Counted from the first letter of the stretch, positions 46,145 through 55,421 are shown. The stretch is 64,000 nucleotides of DNA from Caulobacter sp. (GCA_030678995.1 JAUXTQ010000026.1:1-64000), one strand, 5' to 3'. Numbers and translations: made by a program. The notes: generated from the letters alone by a model not told the origin.

Positions 46145-46618
46145 ATGGCCATAGCACTCGAAGTCAACGGCAAGGCCGTGTCTGTCAAGGCGGCGGACGA
46201 TACGCCCCTGCTCTGGGTCCTGCGGGACGAGCTGGGCCTGACGGGGACCAAATACGGTTGCGGCATCGCCCAGTGCGGGGCCTGCACCATCCACATCGAC
46301 GGCCAGCCGGTCCGCGCCTGCCAGACGCCGGTCAGCGCGGCGGCGGGCATGAAGATCACCACGGTCGAGGGTCTGGGCGGTCATCACCCGGTGCAACAGG
46401 CCTGGGTCAAGGCCGACGTGCCGCAGTGCGGCTACTGCCAGTCCGGCCAGATCATGAGCGCAGCCGCCCTGCTGGCGGAGAAGCGCAATCCCAGCGACGC
46501 GGACATCGATGCGGCCATGAGCGGCAATATCTGTCGCTGCGGCACCTACCAGCGCATTCGCGCGGCCATCAAGGACGCGGCCGGCATCGCCGCCGCCCTT
46601 CCGGCCAAGGGGGTCTGA
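46145..46618 (+). CDS. Isoquinoline 1-oxidoreductase-type hydroxylase, [2Fe-2S] subunit
   Basis: 157 residues from ATG 46145. The plant-type cluster motif [15 protein letters not shown] and the second cluster motifs [11 protein letters not shown] and [11 protein letters not shown] are complete. It is the small subunit of xanthine-oxidase-family molybdenum hydroxylases that lack a FAD subunit, passing electrons from the molybdenum centre to an acceptor such as a cytochrome. It is followed after one base by the large subunit gene. The family often oxidises N-heterocycles or aldehydes. Confidence 0.93.
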   Translation: MAIALEVNGKAVSVKAADDTPLLWVLRDELGLTGTKYGCGIAQCGACTIHIDGQPVRACQTPVSAAAGMKITTVEGLGGHHPVQQAWVKADVPQCGYCQSGQIMSAAALLAEKRNPSDADIDAAMSGNICRCGTYQRIRAAIKDAAGIAAALPAKGV

Positions 46619-46619
46619 C

Positions 46620-48791
46620 ATGAACGCGCACAGCAAGATTGCCCAACCCTCACGCCGCGACCTGGTGGTCGGGGCGACTATGGTCGGCGGCGCCCTGCTC
46701 GTCGGCTGCTCGCCGGCTGACCTGCTCAGCGCCGGGGCGAAGACGCAGATCGGAGCCTTCGGCCCCTTCGTGAAGGTGGCCGCCGACGGCGCCGTCACCG
46801 TGGTCAGCAAGCACATCGAATTCGGCCAGGGTAGCCATGCCGGTCTCGCCGCCATCGTCGCCGAGGAGCTGGACGCCGACTGGACCCGGGTGCGCGTCGA
46901 GTTCGCCCCGGCCAACGCCAAGATCTACGCCAACTCGATGATGGGCGCCCAGGGCACGGGCGGCTCCTCGGCCATCGCCAACAGTTGGCAGCAGCTGCGC
47001 ACGGCCGGCGCCGCCACCCGCGCCATGTTTGTCCAGGCCGCCGCGGCGAAATGGAACGTCCCGGCCGCCGAGATCACCGTCCGTGACAGCCTCGTCAGCC
47101 ATGCCAGGTCGGGTAAGTCGGCCGGGTTCGGCGAGCTGGTCGCCGACGCGGGCAAGGTCACGCCGCCGGAAGCCCCGGTGCTGAAAGACCCCAGGACCTT
47201 CACCCTGGTCGGCACCAGCCGCGTGCGGCGCAAGGACAGCACGGCCAAGAGCAACGGCACGGCCCGCTATACCCAGGACGTCCGGATGGAGGGTCTGCTG
47301 ACCGCCATGGTCGCCCACGCTCCCCGGTTCGGCGCCAAGGTGAAGAGCTTCGACGACACGGCCGCGCGCAAGGTGGCCGGGGTGGTCGACGTGATCCAGA
47401 TCCCCACCGGCGTGGCCGTGGTGGCCCGCGACACCTGGTCCGCCCGGCAAGGCCGCGAGGCGCTGAAGGTGGTGTGGGACGAGACCAAGGCCGAGGGGCG
47501 CGGGTCGGACCAGATCATGGCCGAATACCGCGCCGCGGCCGCCGGCAAGGGGCCCGAGAGCCTCAAATGGGTCCCCTTCGACTCCAAGGGCGACGCTGCG
47601 AAGGCCACTGACGGCGAGGTGTTCGAGGCGACCTACGACTTCCCCTACCTGGCCCATGCGGCCATGGAGCCGATGGACTGCGTGGCCATCGTCAAGGGCA
47701 GCAAGGTCAAGCTGATCCACGGCTCGCAGTCCCCGACCATGGACCAGCTGGCGGTGGCCAAGGTCGTCGGCGCCCTGCCCGGGTCGGTCGAGATCGAGAC
47801 CCTGCTGGCCGGCGGCTCGTTCGGCCGGCGGGCCAACTTCCAGGCCGACTACGTCGCCGAATGCGTCCATATCGCCAAGAAGCTCCCCAAAGGGACGCCG
47901 CTGAAGCTGGTCTGGACCCGCGAGGACGACATGCGCGCCGGCTATTTCCGGCCAATCACCCACCATAGCGTCCGCATCGTGCTGGACAAGGACGGCTATC
48001 CGGCCGTCTGGCGCCAGCGGGTTGTGACCCAGTCGCTGATGAAGGGCTCGCCGATCCCGTCGAAGGGGCCCCTCGACGCCACGGCGGTCGAGGGCGCGCT
48101 TGGTTCGCCCTATCTGAAGGCCACGCCGGTGGTCGACGCCCAGCTGGCCACGCCCGATGTCGGCGTGCCGGTGCTCTGGTGGCGCTCGGTCGGCGCAACC
48201 CACACCGCGCATGTGATGGAGCACACCATCGACCAGCTGGCCCGCAAGGCCGGCAAGGATCCGGTCGAGTATCGTCGCGTCCTCTACCAGCGCGCCGGGG
48301 CCAAGCGGCACCTGGCGGTGCTCAACCTGGCCATGGAAAAGGCCGGACCGGTCCCAGCCGGGCTGGCGCGCGGCGTGGCCGTGCACGAGTCCTTCGGCTC
48401 GGTGGTCGCCCAGGTCGCCGATGTGCGGCTGGCCGATGGGGTTGATCCGAAGGTGGAGCGCGTGGTCACCGCCATCGACTGCGGCACGGCCGTGGCGCCC
48501 GACCAGATCGCGGCCCAGATGGAGGGCGGCACCTGCTATGGCCTGTCCGCCCATCTCTATGGCGAGGTGGTGGTCGACAAGGGGGCGGTCCAGCAGACCA
48601 ACTTCGACGGCTACCGCGTGCTGCGCATGAACGAGGCCCCGCTGGTGGAGACCCACATCCTGCCGTCGGACAGGCCGCCCTCGGGCGTCGGCGAGCCCGG
48701 CACGCCGGTGATCGGCCCGGCCCTCGCCAACGCCATGCTCGGCGCCGGCAAGCCGCCGGTGACCCGCCTGCCGATCGTGCGGAACGTCTGA
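46620..48791 (+). CDS. Isoquinoline 1-oxidoreductase-type hydroxylase, molybdopterin subunit
   Basis: 723 residues. The N-terminus SRRDLVVGATMVGGALLVGC is a twin-arginine-type signal and also carries a cysteine that could be lipidated, so the folded enzyme is probably exported with its partner. Molybdopterin-binding segments include EFGQGSHAGLAAIVAEEL and GGSFGRRANFQADYV; the catalytic glutamate is in SGVGEPGTPVIGP. It would carry the cytosine-dinucleotide form of the cofactor made by the nearby MocA. The substrate is unknown (aldehydes or N-heteroaromatics are usual). Confidence 0.93.
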   Translation: MNAHSKIAQPSRRDLVVGATMVGGALLVGCSPADLLSAGAKTQIGAFGPFVKVAADGAVTVVSKHIEFGQGSHAGLAAIVAEELDADWTRVRVEFAPANAKIYANSMMGAQGTGGSSAIANSWQQLRTAGAATRAMFVQAAAAKWNVPAAEITVRDSLVSHARSGKSAGFGELVADAGKVTPPEAPVLKDPRTFTLVGTSRVRRKDSTAKSNGTARYTQDVRMEGLLTAMVAHAPRFGAKVKSFDDTAARKVAGVVDVIQIPTGVAVVARDTWSARQGREALKVVWDETKAEGRGSDQIMAEYRAAAAGKGPESLKWVPFDSKGDAAKATDGEVFEATYDFPYLAHAAMEPMDCVAIVKGSKVKLIHGSQSPTMDQLAVAKVVGALPGSVEIETLLAGGSFGRRANFQADYVAECVHIAKKLPKGTPLKLVWTREDDMRAGYFRPITHHSVRIVLDKDGYPAVWRQRVVTQSLMKGSPIPSKGPLDATAVEGALGSPYLKATPVVDAQLATPDVGVPVLWWRSVGATHTAHVMEHTIDQLARKAGKDPVEYRRVLYQRAGAKRHLAVLNLAMEKAGPVPAGLARGVAVHESFGSVVAQVADVRLADGVDPKVERVVTAIDCGTAVAPDQIAAQMEGGTCYGLSAHLYGEVVVDKGAVQQTNFDGYRVLRMNEAPLVETHILPSDRPPSGVGEPGTPVIGPALANAMLGAGKPPVTRLPIVRNV

Positions 48792-48802
48792 CCCACCTCT
48801 GA

Positions 48803-48954
48803 TCCTCCCCGCAAAGCGGGGAGGGGGACCGCCGGAGGCGGTGGAGGGGGCTGCGCGGAGCTATGGAGGATAGCCGCGTTCTGACTCTGACCTCTGATGC
48901 CAACGCCGACCCCTCAGTCAGGCTCCGCCTGACAGCTCCCCGGCGAGCGGGGAG
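48803..48954. repeat. Dispersed repeat family A, copy A3 (diverged centre)
   Basis: Opens tcctccccgcaaagcgggga and ccgccggaggcgg like A1 and A2, and closes with ctccccggcgagcggggag. Its centre differs from A1/A2. It runs past the mocA stop, so the last residues of MocA are encoded by the repeat. Confidence 0.7.
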
Positions 48955-49546
48955 CATCGGCCTGGGGTTCATCCACGTCGAACAGGACCCCGTCGTCGTC
49001 GGTCGGGATCAGCGTCAGGCCATGGGTCATGGCGCCCAGAAGCCAGCCGGCGCCCCGGTCGCCGGCAAGGGCCTTGAGGGCGGGAAACAGCTCGGCCGAG
49101 AACAGCGCCGGATGGCCCCGGCGACCCTGGCAAACGGGCGCCGCCGCCCGCGCGCCGGCGGCCATGGCTTCGGCCAGATCCCTGGCGATCCCATGCGGGA
49201 TCCTCGGCATGTCACCCAGGAAGACGAAGGCCCCCGCCGTGTCCGGGGGGAGGCTGCCGATGGCCGTGCGCAAGGAGGCGCCCATGCCCTCGGCGTGTCG
49301 GGCGTTGTGCAGCAGGTGCAGCCTCGCCGCCTCACCCACCTGGTCGGCACGGCGGCTGGCGGCCTCCAGCACCTTGTCGTCGGCGCCCCAGACGACGGTG
49401 ACGGTCCGCACGGGCGCGGCGAAGGCGGCGTCCAGGGCGGCGTCCAGCAGCAGGCCCTCGCCCCAGGGGGCGGTCAGCTTGCCGCCGCCGAACCGGCTTC
49501 CCGCCCCGGCCGCCAGCACAATCGCTTCAAGGGGCCCTGTCTTCAC
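48914..49546 (-). CDS. mocA: Molybdenum cofactor cytidylyltransferase
   Basis: 210 residues starting at GTG 49546. The nucleotidyltransferase start [17 protein letters not shown], the central segment [21 protein letters not shown] and the substrate region [17 protein letters not shown] are typical of MocA. It transfers CMP to molybdopterin-Mo for xanthine-oxidase-family enzymes, matching the hydroxylase genes next door. It faces moaA divergently across 20 bases. The C-terminal tail ([11 protein letters not shown]) comes from repeat A3 and is probably not ancestral. Confidence 0.88.
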   Translation of the reverse strand: MKTGPLEAIVLAAGAGSRFGGGKLTAPWGEGLLLDAALDAAFAAPVRTVTVVWGADDKVLEAASRRADQVGEAARLHLLHNARHAEGMGASLRTAIGSLPPDTAGAFVFLGDMPRIPHGIARDLAEAMAAGARAAAPVCQGRRGHPALFSAELFPALKALAGDRGAGWLLGAMTHGLTLIPTDDDGVLFDVDEPQADAPRSPGSCQAEPD

Positions 49547-49566
49547 GGCCGTCTCCGTCCTATTCT

Positions 49567-50589
49567 ATGCAGCCTATGACGCCCGCACTCGCCCGTCCCG
49601 CCCTGATCGACGGCTTTGGCCGCACCGTGACCTATCTGCGGGTCTCGGTGACCGACCGCTGCGACCTGCGCTGCGTCTACTGCATGGCCGAGAAGATGGT
49701 CTTTCTGCCCAAGGCCGAGGTGCTGACACTCGAAGAGCTGGACCGGGCGTCCAGCGCCTTCATCGGCCTGGGGGTGCGCAAGCTGCGGCTGACCGGCGGC
49801 GAACCGCTGGTGCGCAAGGGCTTCATGAGCCTGGTCGAGAGCCTGTCGCGGCATCTGAAGAGCGGGGCGCTGGACGAGCTGACCCTGACCACCAACGGCA
49901 CGCAGCTGGCCATGTTCGCCGCCGACCTGGCCCGACTGGGCGTGAAGCGCATCAACGTCTCGCTGGACACCCTCAAGCCCGCCCTGTTCCGCACCCTGAC
50001 GCGCGGCGGGGACCTGGCGAAGGTGATCGGCGGCATCGAAGCGGCCCAGGCGGCCGGAATCGCGGTCAAGATCAACGCCGTGGCCCTGGCCCGGGACAAC
50101 GCCGCGGAGATCCCGGAACTGATCCAGTGGGCCCACGGCCGGGGCCTCGACATGACCCTGATCGAGACCATGCCGCTGGGCGAGGTCGAGGCGGACCGCA
50201 CCGACCAGTTCCTGTCGCTGGCGCAGGTGCGGCGTGAACTGTCCAGCTACTGGACCCTCACTGACCTGCCGCTGAACACCGGCGGCCCGGCACGTTATGT
50301 GCGCATCGAGGAGACCGGCGGGCGCCTCGGGCTGATCACGCCCCTGAGCCACAATTTCTGCGAGGCCTGCAACCGGGTGCGGCTGACCTGCACCGGGACC
50401 CTGCACACATGTCTGGGCCGCGAGGACGCAAGCGACCTGCGGGCGGTGCTGCGCGCCGGCGGGTCGGACGAGGATTTGGTCGACGCCATCCGCCTCGCGG
50501 TGGACGCCAAGCCCCAGGGCCACGACTTTCACATCGGTCTCGGCGAGGGCCCTGCCCTGTCCCGCCACATGTCGACGACGGGCGGCTGA
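49567..50589 (+). CDS. moaA: GTP 3',8-cyclase MoaA (radical SAM)
   Basis: 340 residues. The radical SAM cluster motif is [15 protein letters not shown] (CxxxCxxC), the C-terminal cluster motif is [15 protein letters not shown] plus HTCLG, and the conserved terminal Gly-Gly (STTGG) is present. It converts GTP to 3',8-cyclo-GTP, the first step of molybdopterin synthesis, with MoaC. It is first of five moa genes in a tight run. ATGs at 49567 and 49576 are both possible. Confidence 0.96.
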   Translation: MQPMTPALARPALIDGFGRTVTYLRVSVTDRCDLRCVYCMAEKMVFLPKAEVLTLEELDRASSAFIGLGVRKLRLTGGEPLVRKGFMSLVESLSRHLKSGALDELTLTTNGTQLAMFAADLARLGVKRINVSLDTLKPALFRTLTRGGDLAKVIGGIEAAQAAGIAVKINAVALARDNAAEIPELIQWAHGRGLDMTLIETMPLGEVEADRTDQFLSLAQVRRELSSYWTLTDLPLNTGGPARYVRIEETGGRLGLITPLSHNFCEACNRVRLTCTGTLHTCLGREDASDLRAVLRAGGSDEDLVDAIRLAVDAKPQGHDFHIGLGEGPALSRHMSTTGG

Positions 50590-50590
50590 G

Positions 50591-50830
50591 ATGGCCAGGG
50601 TGCTGCTGTTCGGCCGTCTGGCCGACGCCGCCGGCTGGCGCGAGCGGACGGTCGAGGCCGACAGCCTGTCGGCCCTGCGCGCGGCCCTGACCGCGTCCGA
50701 CGCCCAGCTGGGCGAGGCGCTGGCCGGTCCCGGGGTGCAGGCAGCGGTGGACAAGACCATCCTGCGCGGCGACGCCCCCCTGACGGCGGCGTCCGAGGTC
50801 GCCTTCCTCCCGCCGATGAGCGGCGGATGA
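50591..50830 (+). CDS. moaD: Molybdopterin synthase small subunit MoaD
   Basis: 79 residues of ubiquitin-like fold ending in MSGG. The C-terminal Gly-Gly is adenylylated and converted to a thiocarboxylate that supplies sulfur for the dithiolene. It begins 1 base after moaA and its stop overlaps the moaE start in ATGA (50827-50830), which favours equal production of the two synthase subunits. Confidence 0.94.
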   Translation: MARVLLFGRLADAAGWRERTVEADSLSALRAALTASDAQLGEALAGPGVQAAVDKTILRGDAPLTAASEVAFLPPMSGG

Positions 50831-51273
50831 GCGTCACCCTCCAGGCTGAGCCGTTCGAGCCGGGCGCCGTGCTGACCGCCTTCACGGCCGGCCGCACCGA
50901 GACCGGCGCGGTGGCCAGCTTTACCGGCATCGCCCGGGCCGAGGCCGGGGCTGCCACGGCGCTGGAGCTTGAAGCCTACCCGGGCTTCACCGACATCGAA
51001 ATCACCCGCATCGGTGCGGCGGCGGCGGCGCGGTGGAGCCTGCAGGACTGGCTGGTGGTCCACCGGGTCGGCCAGATCGCTCCGGGCGAGCCGGTGGTCT
51101 TCGTCGCCACCGCCAGCCGCCACCGCCGCGAAGCGTTCGAGGCCTGCGACCACCTGATGGACTATCTGAAAAGCCGCGCCCCCTTCTGGAAGAAGGAGCA
51201 CGGCCCGGATGGCGCCCGCTGGATCGAGCCGACCGATCGTGACAGGACAGACGCCCAGCGCTGGGAGACCTAA
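50827..51273 (+). CDS. moaE: Molybdopterin synthase large subunit MoaE
   Basis: 148 residues. The conserved TGAVASFTGIARAE, the RVGQIAPGEPVVFVATASRHR block and the catalytic lysine pair in PFWKKEH are characteristic. It converts cPMP to molybdopterin using MoaD thiocarboxylate. It overlaps moaD by 4 bases and abuts moaB. Confidence 0.95.
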   Translation: MSVTLQAEPFEPGAVLTAFTAGRTETGAVASFTGIARAEAGAATALELEAYPGFTDIEITRIGAAAAARWSLQDWLVVHRVGQIAPGEPVVFVATASRHRREAFEACDHLMDYLKSRAPFWKKEHGPDGARWIEPTDRDRTDAQRWET

Positions 51274-51825
51274 ATGACCTCGCCCATCCCCATCGGCGGC
51301 AAGATCGACGAGAGCCTGGCGGTGACGCCGGTGCGCGTGGCCGTCCTGACCGTCTCCGACACCCGCGACGAGGAGAGCGACACCTCCGGCCATCTGCTGG
51401 CCGAGCGGGTGAAGTCCGCCGGGCACGAGCTGGCTGACAAGCGGATGGTGCGCGACGACGTCGCCCAGATCCGCCAGCAGATCCAGGCCTGGGTCGCGTC
51501 CGGCGCCGTCGACGCCATCGTCACCACCGGCGGCACCGGCCTGACCGGCCGCGACATGACGCCCGAGGCTGTGCGGCCGCTGTTTGACAAGGAGATCGAC
51601 GGCTTCTCGGTGATCTTCCACCTGGTCAGCTACCAGACGGTGGGCCTCTCCACGCTACAGTCGCGGGCGGTGGCGGGGCTGGTGAAGGGGGTGTTCGTCT
51701 TCTGCCTGCCCGGCTCGAACGGGGCGGTGAAGGACGGCTGGGACAAGGTCATCGCCGCCCAGCTCGACAGCCGCCACCGGCCCTGCAACATGGTCGAGCT
51801 GATGCCCCGACTTCTCGAGAAATGA
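51274..51825 (+). CDS. moaB: Molybdenum cofactor biosynthesis protein MoaB
   Basis: 183 residues of the MogA/MoaB fold. The substrate loop [18 protein letters not shown] and the segment [17 protein letters not shown] are conserved. MoaB/MogA proteins adenylylate molybdopterin before molybdenum insertion, although E. coli MoaB itself is dispensable; which role holds here is uncertain. No moeA gene is visible in the window. It starts directly after the moaE stop. Confidence 0.9.
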   Translation: MTSPIPIGGKIDESLAVTPVRVAVLTVSDTRDEESDTSGHLLAERVKSAGHELADKRMVRDDVAQIRQQIQAWVASGAVDAIVTTGGTGLTGRDMTPEAVRPLFDKEIDGFSVIFHLVSYQTVGLSTLQSRAVAGLVKGVFVFCLPGSNGAVKDGWDKVIAAQLDSRHRPCNMVELMPRLLEK

Positions 51826-51838
51826 GGCTGCTGGAGTC

Positions 51839-52318
51839 ATGAGCAGGCTGACCCATATCGACGACCAGGGCCGCGCCCGGATGGTCGACGTCTCCGACAA
51901 ACCCGCCACGGCCCGCGAGGCGGTGGCGACCGGCCTGGTCCGCATGGACGCCGCGACCCGCGACCTGGCCCTGTCCGGCGACGCAAAAAAGGGCGACGTC
52001 CGCGCCGTGGCCGAGATCGCCGGGGTGATGGCGGCCAAGCGGACCGCCGACCTGATCCCGCTGTGCCATCCGCTGGCGTTGTCGAAGGTGGAGGTGTCCG
52101 TAACGCCGCACGACGACGGTCTGGCCGTGACCGCGCGGGTCAAGACCACTGGCCCCACGGGCGTGGAGATGGAGGCCCTGACCGCCGTCTCGGTCGCCTG
52201 CCTGACCATCTACGACATGCTGAAAGCCGCCGACAAAGGCATGGTCATCGACGCCGTGCGGCTGGAAGAGAAGACCGGCGGCCGGTCCGGGGAATGGAAG
52301 CGGCTGCATACCTTGTAA
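51839..52318 (+). CDS. moaC: Cyclic pyranopterin monophosphate synthase MoaC
   Basis: 159 residues. The conserved [15 protein letters not shown] and [19 protein letters not shown] carry the catalytic residues that rearrange 3',8-cyclo-GTP into cPMP. It is last of the moaA-D-E-B-C run, 13 bases after moaB; repeat A4 begins right after its stop. Confidence 0.95.
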   Translation: MSRLTHIDDQGRARMVDVSDKPATAREAVATGLVRMDAATRDLALSGDAKKGDVRAVAEIAGVMAAKRTADLIPLCHPLALSKVEVSVTPHDDGLAVTARVKTTGPTGVEMEALTAVSVACLTIYDMLKAADKGMVIDAVRLEEKTGGRSGEWKRLHTL

Positions 52319-52321
52319 CTG

Positions 52322-52470
52322 TCCTCTCCCACTTGGGAGAGGGAGACCATGCGAAGCATGGTGGTGAGGGATGCGCCGCTGTTCGGTGGCTGGAGCGCGG
52401 ATAGCCGTCTACCACCGCGCTCCCCTCTCCACCAGCCTTCGGCTGGTCCCCCTCCCCCTACCGGAGGAGG
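52322..52470. repeat. Dispersed repeat family A, copy A4 (variant)
   Basis: Opens ctctcccacttgggagag, has the ccatgcgaagcatgg palindrome, and later ccaccagccttcggctggt with a cctccccctaccggaggagg end. The plan matches the other A copies but the hairpin sequences vary. It overlaps the xdhC stop codon, so the last XdhC residues come from the repeat. It lies between convergent moaC and xdhC. Confidence 0.65.
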
Positions 52471-53402
52471 TTAGAGCGAGTGCAAATCACCTCACCCACC
52501 GCCGCGACAGCCACCTCCCACGGCGCCTTGCCGCCGAGGTCGAGGCCGATGGGGGCCCGCAGCTTGCTGATCGCGCTCTCGTCCACGCCAGCCGTCCGTA
52601 GCCGCGCCAGCCGCTCGGCCAGCCGCTTGCGCGCGCCCAGCAGGCCGACATAGGGCGCCGCGGACGGCAGGGCGGTCGCCAGCGCCTCGTGATCGATCTC
52701 GATGTCGTGGCTGCAGACGGCCACCGCCGTCCAGGCGTCGAGCCCGATGGCGGCCAGCGCCTTCGCCGGATCGTCCCGGCTGTAGGCGACGCCGGCCAGC
52801 GGCGGCGGGGTTGCCGGGCCGCGCGGCCGCACCAGGGTCGTCTCGAACCCCGACTGGGCGCCCAACTGCGCGATGGCCAGGGCCGTCGGGTCGCCGCCGA
52901 TCACCGCCAGCCGCCAGACCGGGTCGTGCCGCCGGACCAGCGCGCCGGGCAAGGGCTGGGGCTCCTCGCCGCAGACCCGCCGCTCGCCGTCCGACACCCA
53001 GACCGCCGGCCGCCGCGCGTCCATCAACCGGAACAGCTGCGCCGCGGCCGCGTCGTCCGGGACGATCCGCTCGACCAGGATCTCGATCCGCGCGCCGCAC
53101 AGCAGGCGGATGTCCGGCCAGGGGCTGCCCTCGCCATAGACCAGCCGCCGGGGCTTGCCATCCTCGAGGCAGGCCCGCGCGTGGCCGGCCACGTCGCCCT
53201 CGACACAGCCGCCGGAGAGGAAGCCCGAGACCAGCCCCCCGGCGAAGACCATCTGCGTTCCCACCGGCCGCGGTCCGCCGTCGCCCAGAGCCGCGATGGT
53301 CGCCAGCGCCGCGGGCCTGCCCGCCGCCAAAGCCTTGCGCAGGGCCGGACGCTGGTCGTCGGCGAGGCCGTAGTCGGGCCAGTCGGGCAGGGGTGTGTCC
53401 AT
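52458..53402 (-). CDS. XdhC-family molybdenum enzyme maturation protein
   Basis: 314 residues. The N-terminal XdhC/CoxI part includes FAGGLVSGFLSGGCVEGDVA with the conserved cysteine after SGG; the C-terminal Rossmann part has LAVIGGDPTALAIAQLGAQ and YVGLLGARKRLAERL. Such chaperones bind the sulfurated cofactor and insert it into xanthine-dehydrogenase-family enzymes; the likely client is the hydroxylase at 46145-48791. The tail (RSNLLR) and stop codon fall inside repeat A4. It is divergent from the 53506 gene. Confidence 0.9.
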   Translation of the reverse strand: MDTPLPDWPDYGLADDQRPALRKALAAGRPAALATIAALGDGGPRPVGTQMVFAGGLVSGFLSGGCVEGDVAGHARACLEDGKPRRLVYGEGSPWPDIRLLCGARIEILVERIVPDDAAAAQLFRLMDARRPAVWVSDGERRVCGEEPQPLPGALVRRHDPVWRLAVIGGDPTALAIAQLGAQSGFETTLVRPRGPATPPPLAGVAYSRDDPAKALAAIGLDAWTAVAVCSHDIEIDHEALATALPSAAPYVGLLGARKRLAERLARLRTAGVDESAISKLRAPIGLDLGGKAPWEVAVAAVGEVICTRSNLLR

Positions 53403-53411
53403 GGCCCGACA

Positions 53412-53426
53412 TTAACCCCCGCTAAA
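53412..53426. promoter_or_regulatory. CtrA-like site TTAA-N7-TAAA
   Basis: TTAA (53412), seven bases, then TAAA (53423): seven of eight positions of the Caulobacter CtrA consensus TTAA-N7-TTAA. It lies in the divergent gap between xdhC and the aminotransferase-like gene, about 80 bases upstream of the latter's start. CtrA control of flagellar and surface genes in Caulobacterales makes this attractive, but one near-consensus site can occur by chance. Confidence 0.4.
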
Positions 53427-53505
53427 CGCTCTCGATACCGCTTCCTTAAGGGTCTGGCGCGCATGGTTACCCGTGACTTCACCACGAAGCCGGGAAGGGA
53501 CATCG

Positions 53506-54549
53506 ATGGGGCGCGCCGCCTTCATACCCTCGCCACCGGCCCCCAAAGGGGGCCCGCGCCTGCGCGCCTCCGGCTGCCGGCTGTGGGACGAGAGCGGCGA
53601 CGAGCGCATCGACTTCGACATGTCCGGGGGTTCGGCCCTGCTTGGTCACGCCCATCCCGCCGTGGAATCCGCCGTCGCCGACGGCGCGCCCGCCGAGGGT
53701 CTGGCCGAAGCGGCCCTTTCCGATCTTCTGCCCGGATCCCGCGCCGTGCGCTTCTGCGCCGAGGAGTCCCAGGCCCTGCCCGCCGCCATCGACGCCGCCC
53801 GCCGGGCCACCGGCCGCCGCCGCGCCGCCGTCTGGGAAGTGGGCGCGGGGGCCTATGGCGGGGTGGATGACCTCGCCGCCATCGTTATCGACCCGCTGGA
53901 CGCCCCGCTCGCCGATCTTGCCGCTGTCCGCCGCGCGGCCGACGCCGCCGGGGCGGTGCTGATCTTCGACGAGGGAGCCTCCGCCTTCCGTGTGCATGAG
54001 TCCGGGGCCCAAGGCCTCAGCGGCGTCTCGCCGGACCTGGCCGTGTTCGGCTCGGCCCTGGCCAATGGCCGCTCGATCGGGGCCGTGACCGGCCGCACCG
54101 ACCTGATCTTCGCCCTCGATCCGGAGGACCTTCCGGCCCCGTCAACGCCCTCGCTGGCCGCGGCCGCGGCGACCCTGAAGTTGCTCGCCGCCGACCCCGT
54201 CGCGCCGCGCCTGCGGGTCCTGGGCGCCGAGCTGCAGGCCGAGGTCGCGCGTCTGACCCAGGCCGCCGCCGCTGACAGTCTGTTCACCCTCGACGGCGAT
54301 CCGACCCTGCCCACGCCCCTGTTCGCCCGTCCCCAGATCGAGGGGCTGTGGCTGCGGGGCATGGCCGGGCGCGGCTTCGTCGTGGTCGGACCACACGCCC
54401 TCTGCGCCGCCCACGGCGAGCCCGAGGTCGCCGCCCTGGTCGCCGCCTACACCGCCCTGCTGCCGAAGTTCGCCGAGGAGGGCCGCCGTCTGGGGCCGAT
54501 CCCGCGTGGGCAGTTTGTTTACGACGTCCGTCCAGAAGGACACGCATGA
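53506..54549 (+). CDS. Class III aminotransferase-fold protein lacking the PLP lysine
   Basis: About 347 residues from ATG 53506, with GGAAGGGA upstream. It resembles glutamate-1-semialdehyde aminotransferases: DESGDERIDFDMSGGSALLG, GHAHPAV, then VLIFDEGASAFR (the DE motif that contacts the pyridine nitrogen). The usual Schiff-base lysine motif (LGKxxGGGLPxGA) is replaced by VFGSALANGRSIGA, so the lysine is Ser here, and the phosphate-binding SGTEA is AEESQA. It is therefore probably not a normal transaminase. It is coupled by ATGA to an aldo-keto reductase-like gene and followed by a cytidylyltransferase. Confidence 0.75.
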   Translation: MGRAAFIPSPPAPKGGPRLRASGCRLWDESGDERIDFDMSGGSALLGHAHPAVESAVADGAPAEGLAEAALSDLLPGSRAVRFCAEESQALPAAIDAARRATGRRRAAVWEVGAGAYGGVDDLAAIVIDPLDAPLADLAAVRRAADAAGAVLIFDEGASAFRVHESGAQGLSGVSPDLAVFGSALANGRSIGAVTGRTDLIFALDPEDLPAPSTPSLAAAAATLKLLAADPVAPRLRVLGAELQAEVARLTQAAAADSLFTLDGDPTLPTPLFARPQIEGLWLRGMAGRGFVVVGPHALCAAHGEPEVAALVAAYTALLPKFAEEGRRLGPIPRGQFVYDVRPEGHA

Positions 54550-55421
54550 CCTCCCTGATCACCAAGCTTGGCCTGGGTTCGGCCCAGTTCGTCCCCGGCG
54601 CGTCGACGCCCGCGCGAGGACGCACGCCCGAGGTGGAAGCCCGCGACATCCTCACCATCGCCGCCCGCGGGGGCCTGTCGGTGTTCGACGCGTCCGGCGC
54701 CTGGGGCCGCTCGGAGATCCTGCTGGGCGACCTGATGCCCCGGCCCCTGCCGTTCCGGCTGGTGGTAGCCAGCGTGCGCCCAGACCGCGGTCCCGACTTC
54801 GTCGAGGGCGAGCTGCGCGCCAGCCTGGCGCGTCTTGCCGTCGACCATGCCGACGCGGTGGTCGTGCCGTTGGCCGGCGACCTGTTCAGCCCGCACGGCG
54901 CGGCCATGTGGACCCGCCTGCAGCAGCTGCGGGACTCCGGCCTGATCGGCAAGATCGGCGTCTCCCTGCACTCCACGGACGATCCCGTCGGGGTCGTGCG
55001 CCGCTTCCGGCCCGACCTGATCCAGGCTCCGGCCTCGCTGCTCGACCAGCGGATGCTGGTGGACGGCACCCTGGAGCGGATCGCCGGCATGGGGGTCGAG
55101 GTGCAGCTGCGCTCGATCTTCCTCAACGGCCTGCTGTTCCTGCCGCTGGATCGTATCCCCACGCCGCTGAAGGCGGCCTCGGGCTCGCTGTCCCGCGTGC
55201 GTCGCATGATCGCCGAAGGCCGCAGCGACCCGCTGCAGGCCGCCCTCGGCTTCGCCCTGTCGCGTCCGGAGGCCAGCACCGTGCTGGTCAACGTCACCAC
55301 CGCCGCCGAGCTGTCGGCCGTCATCGCCGCCGCCGCCAGCCCCCCTCCCGATCTCGACTGGAACGAGATGGCCATCGACGACCCGGTGGCTCTCGATCCC
55401 CGTCGGTGGGCCGCAGCCTAG
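54546..55421 (+). CDS. Aldo-keto reductase-fold protein with degenerate active site
   Basis: 291 residues from ATG 54546, overlapping the previous stop. The family start KLGLGSAQF and the segments LQQLRDSGLIGKIGVSLHS and DQRMLVDGTLERIAGMGVEV match aldo-keto reductases found beside SpsF genes. The catalytic tetrad looks lost: the usual D-T-A-x-x-Y-G-x-S-E is FDASGAWGRSE (Tyr to Trp), the TK strand is VVASVRP, and the LxH position is VVVPLAGD. A binding or scaffold role, or an unusual chemistry, is more likely than NADPH-dependent reduction. Confidence 0.75.
   Translation: MTSLITKLGLGSAQFVPGASTPARGRTPEVEARDILTIAARGGLSVFDASGAWGRSEILLGDLMPRPLPFRLVVASVRPDRGPDFVEGELRASLARLAVDHADAVVVPLAGDLFSPHGAAMWTRLQQLRDSGLIGKIGVSLHSTDDPVGVVRRFRPDLIQAPASLLDQRMLVDGTLERIAGMGVEVQLRSIFLNGLLFLPLDRIPTPLKAASGSLSRVRRMIAEGRSDPLQAALGFALSRPEASTVLVNVTTAAELSAVIAAAASPPPDLDWNEMAIDDPVALDPRRWAAA

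Noticed and set aside
53455..53480. Sigma-54 promoter before the aminotransferase-like gene (ctggcgcgcatggttac)
   Set aside because: The -24 half is partly matched, but the -12 TTGC element is not convincing.
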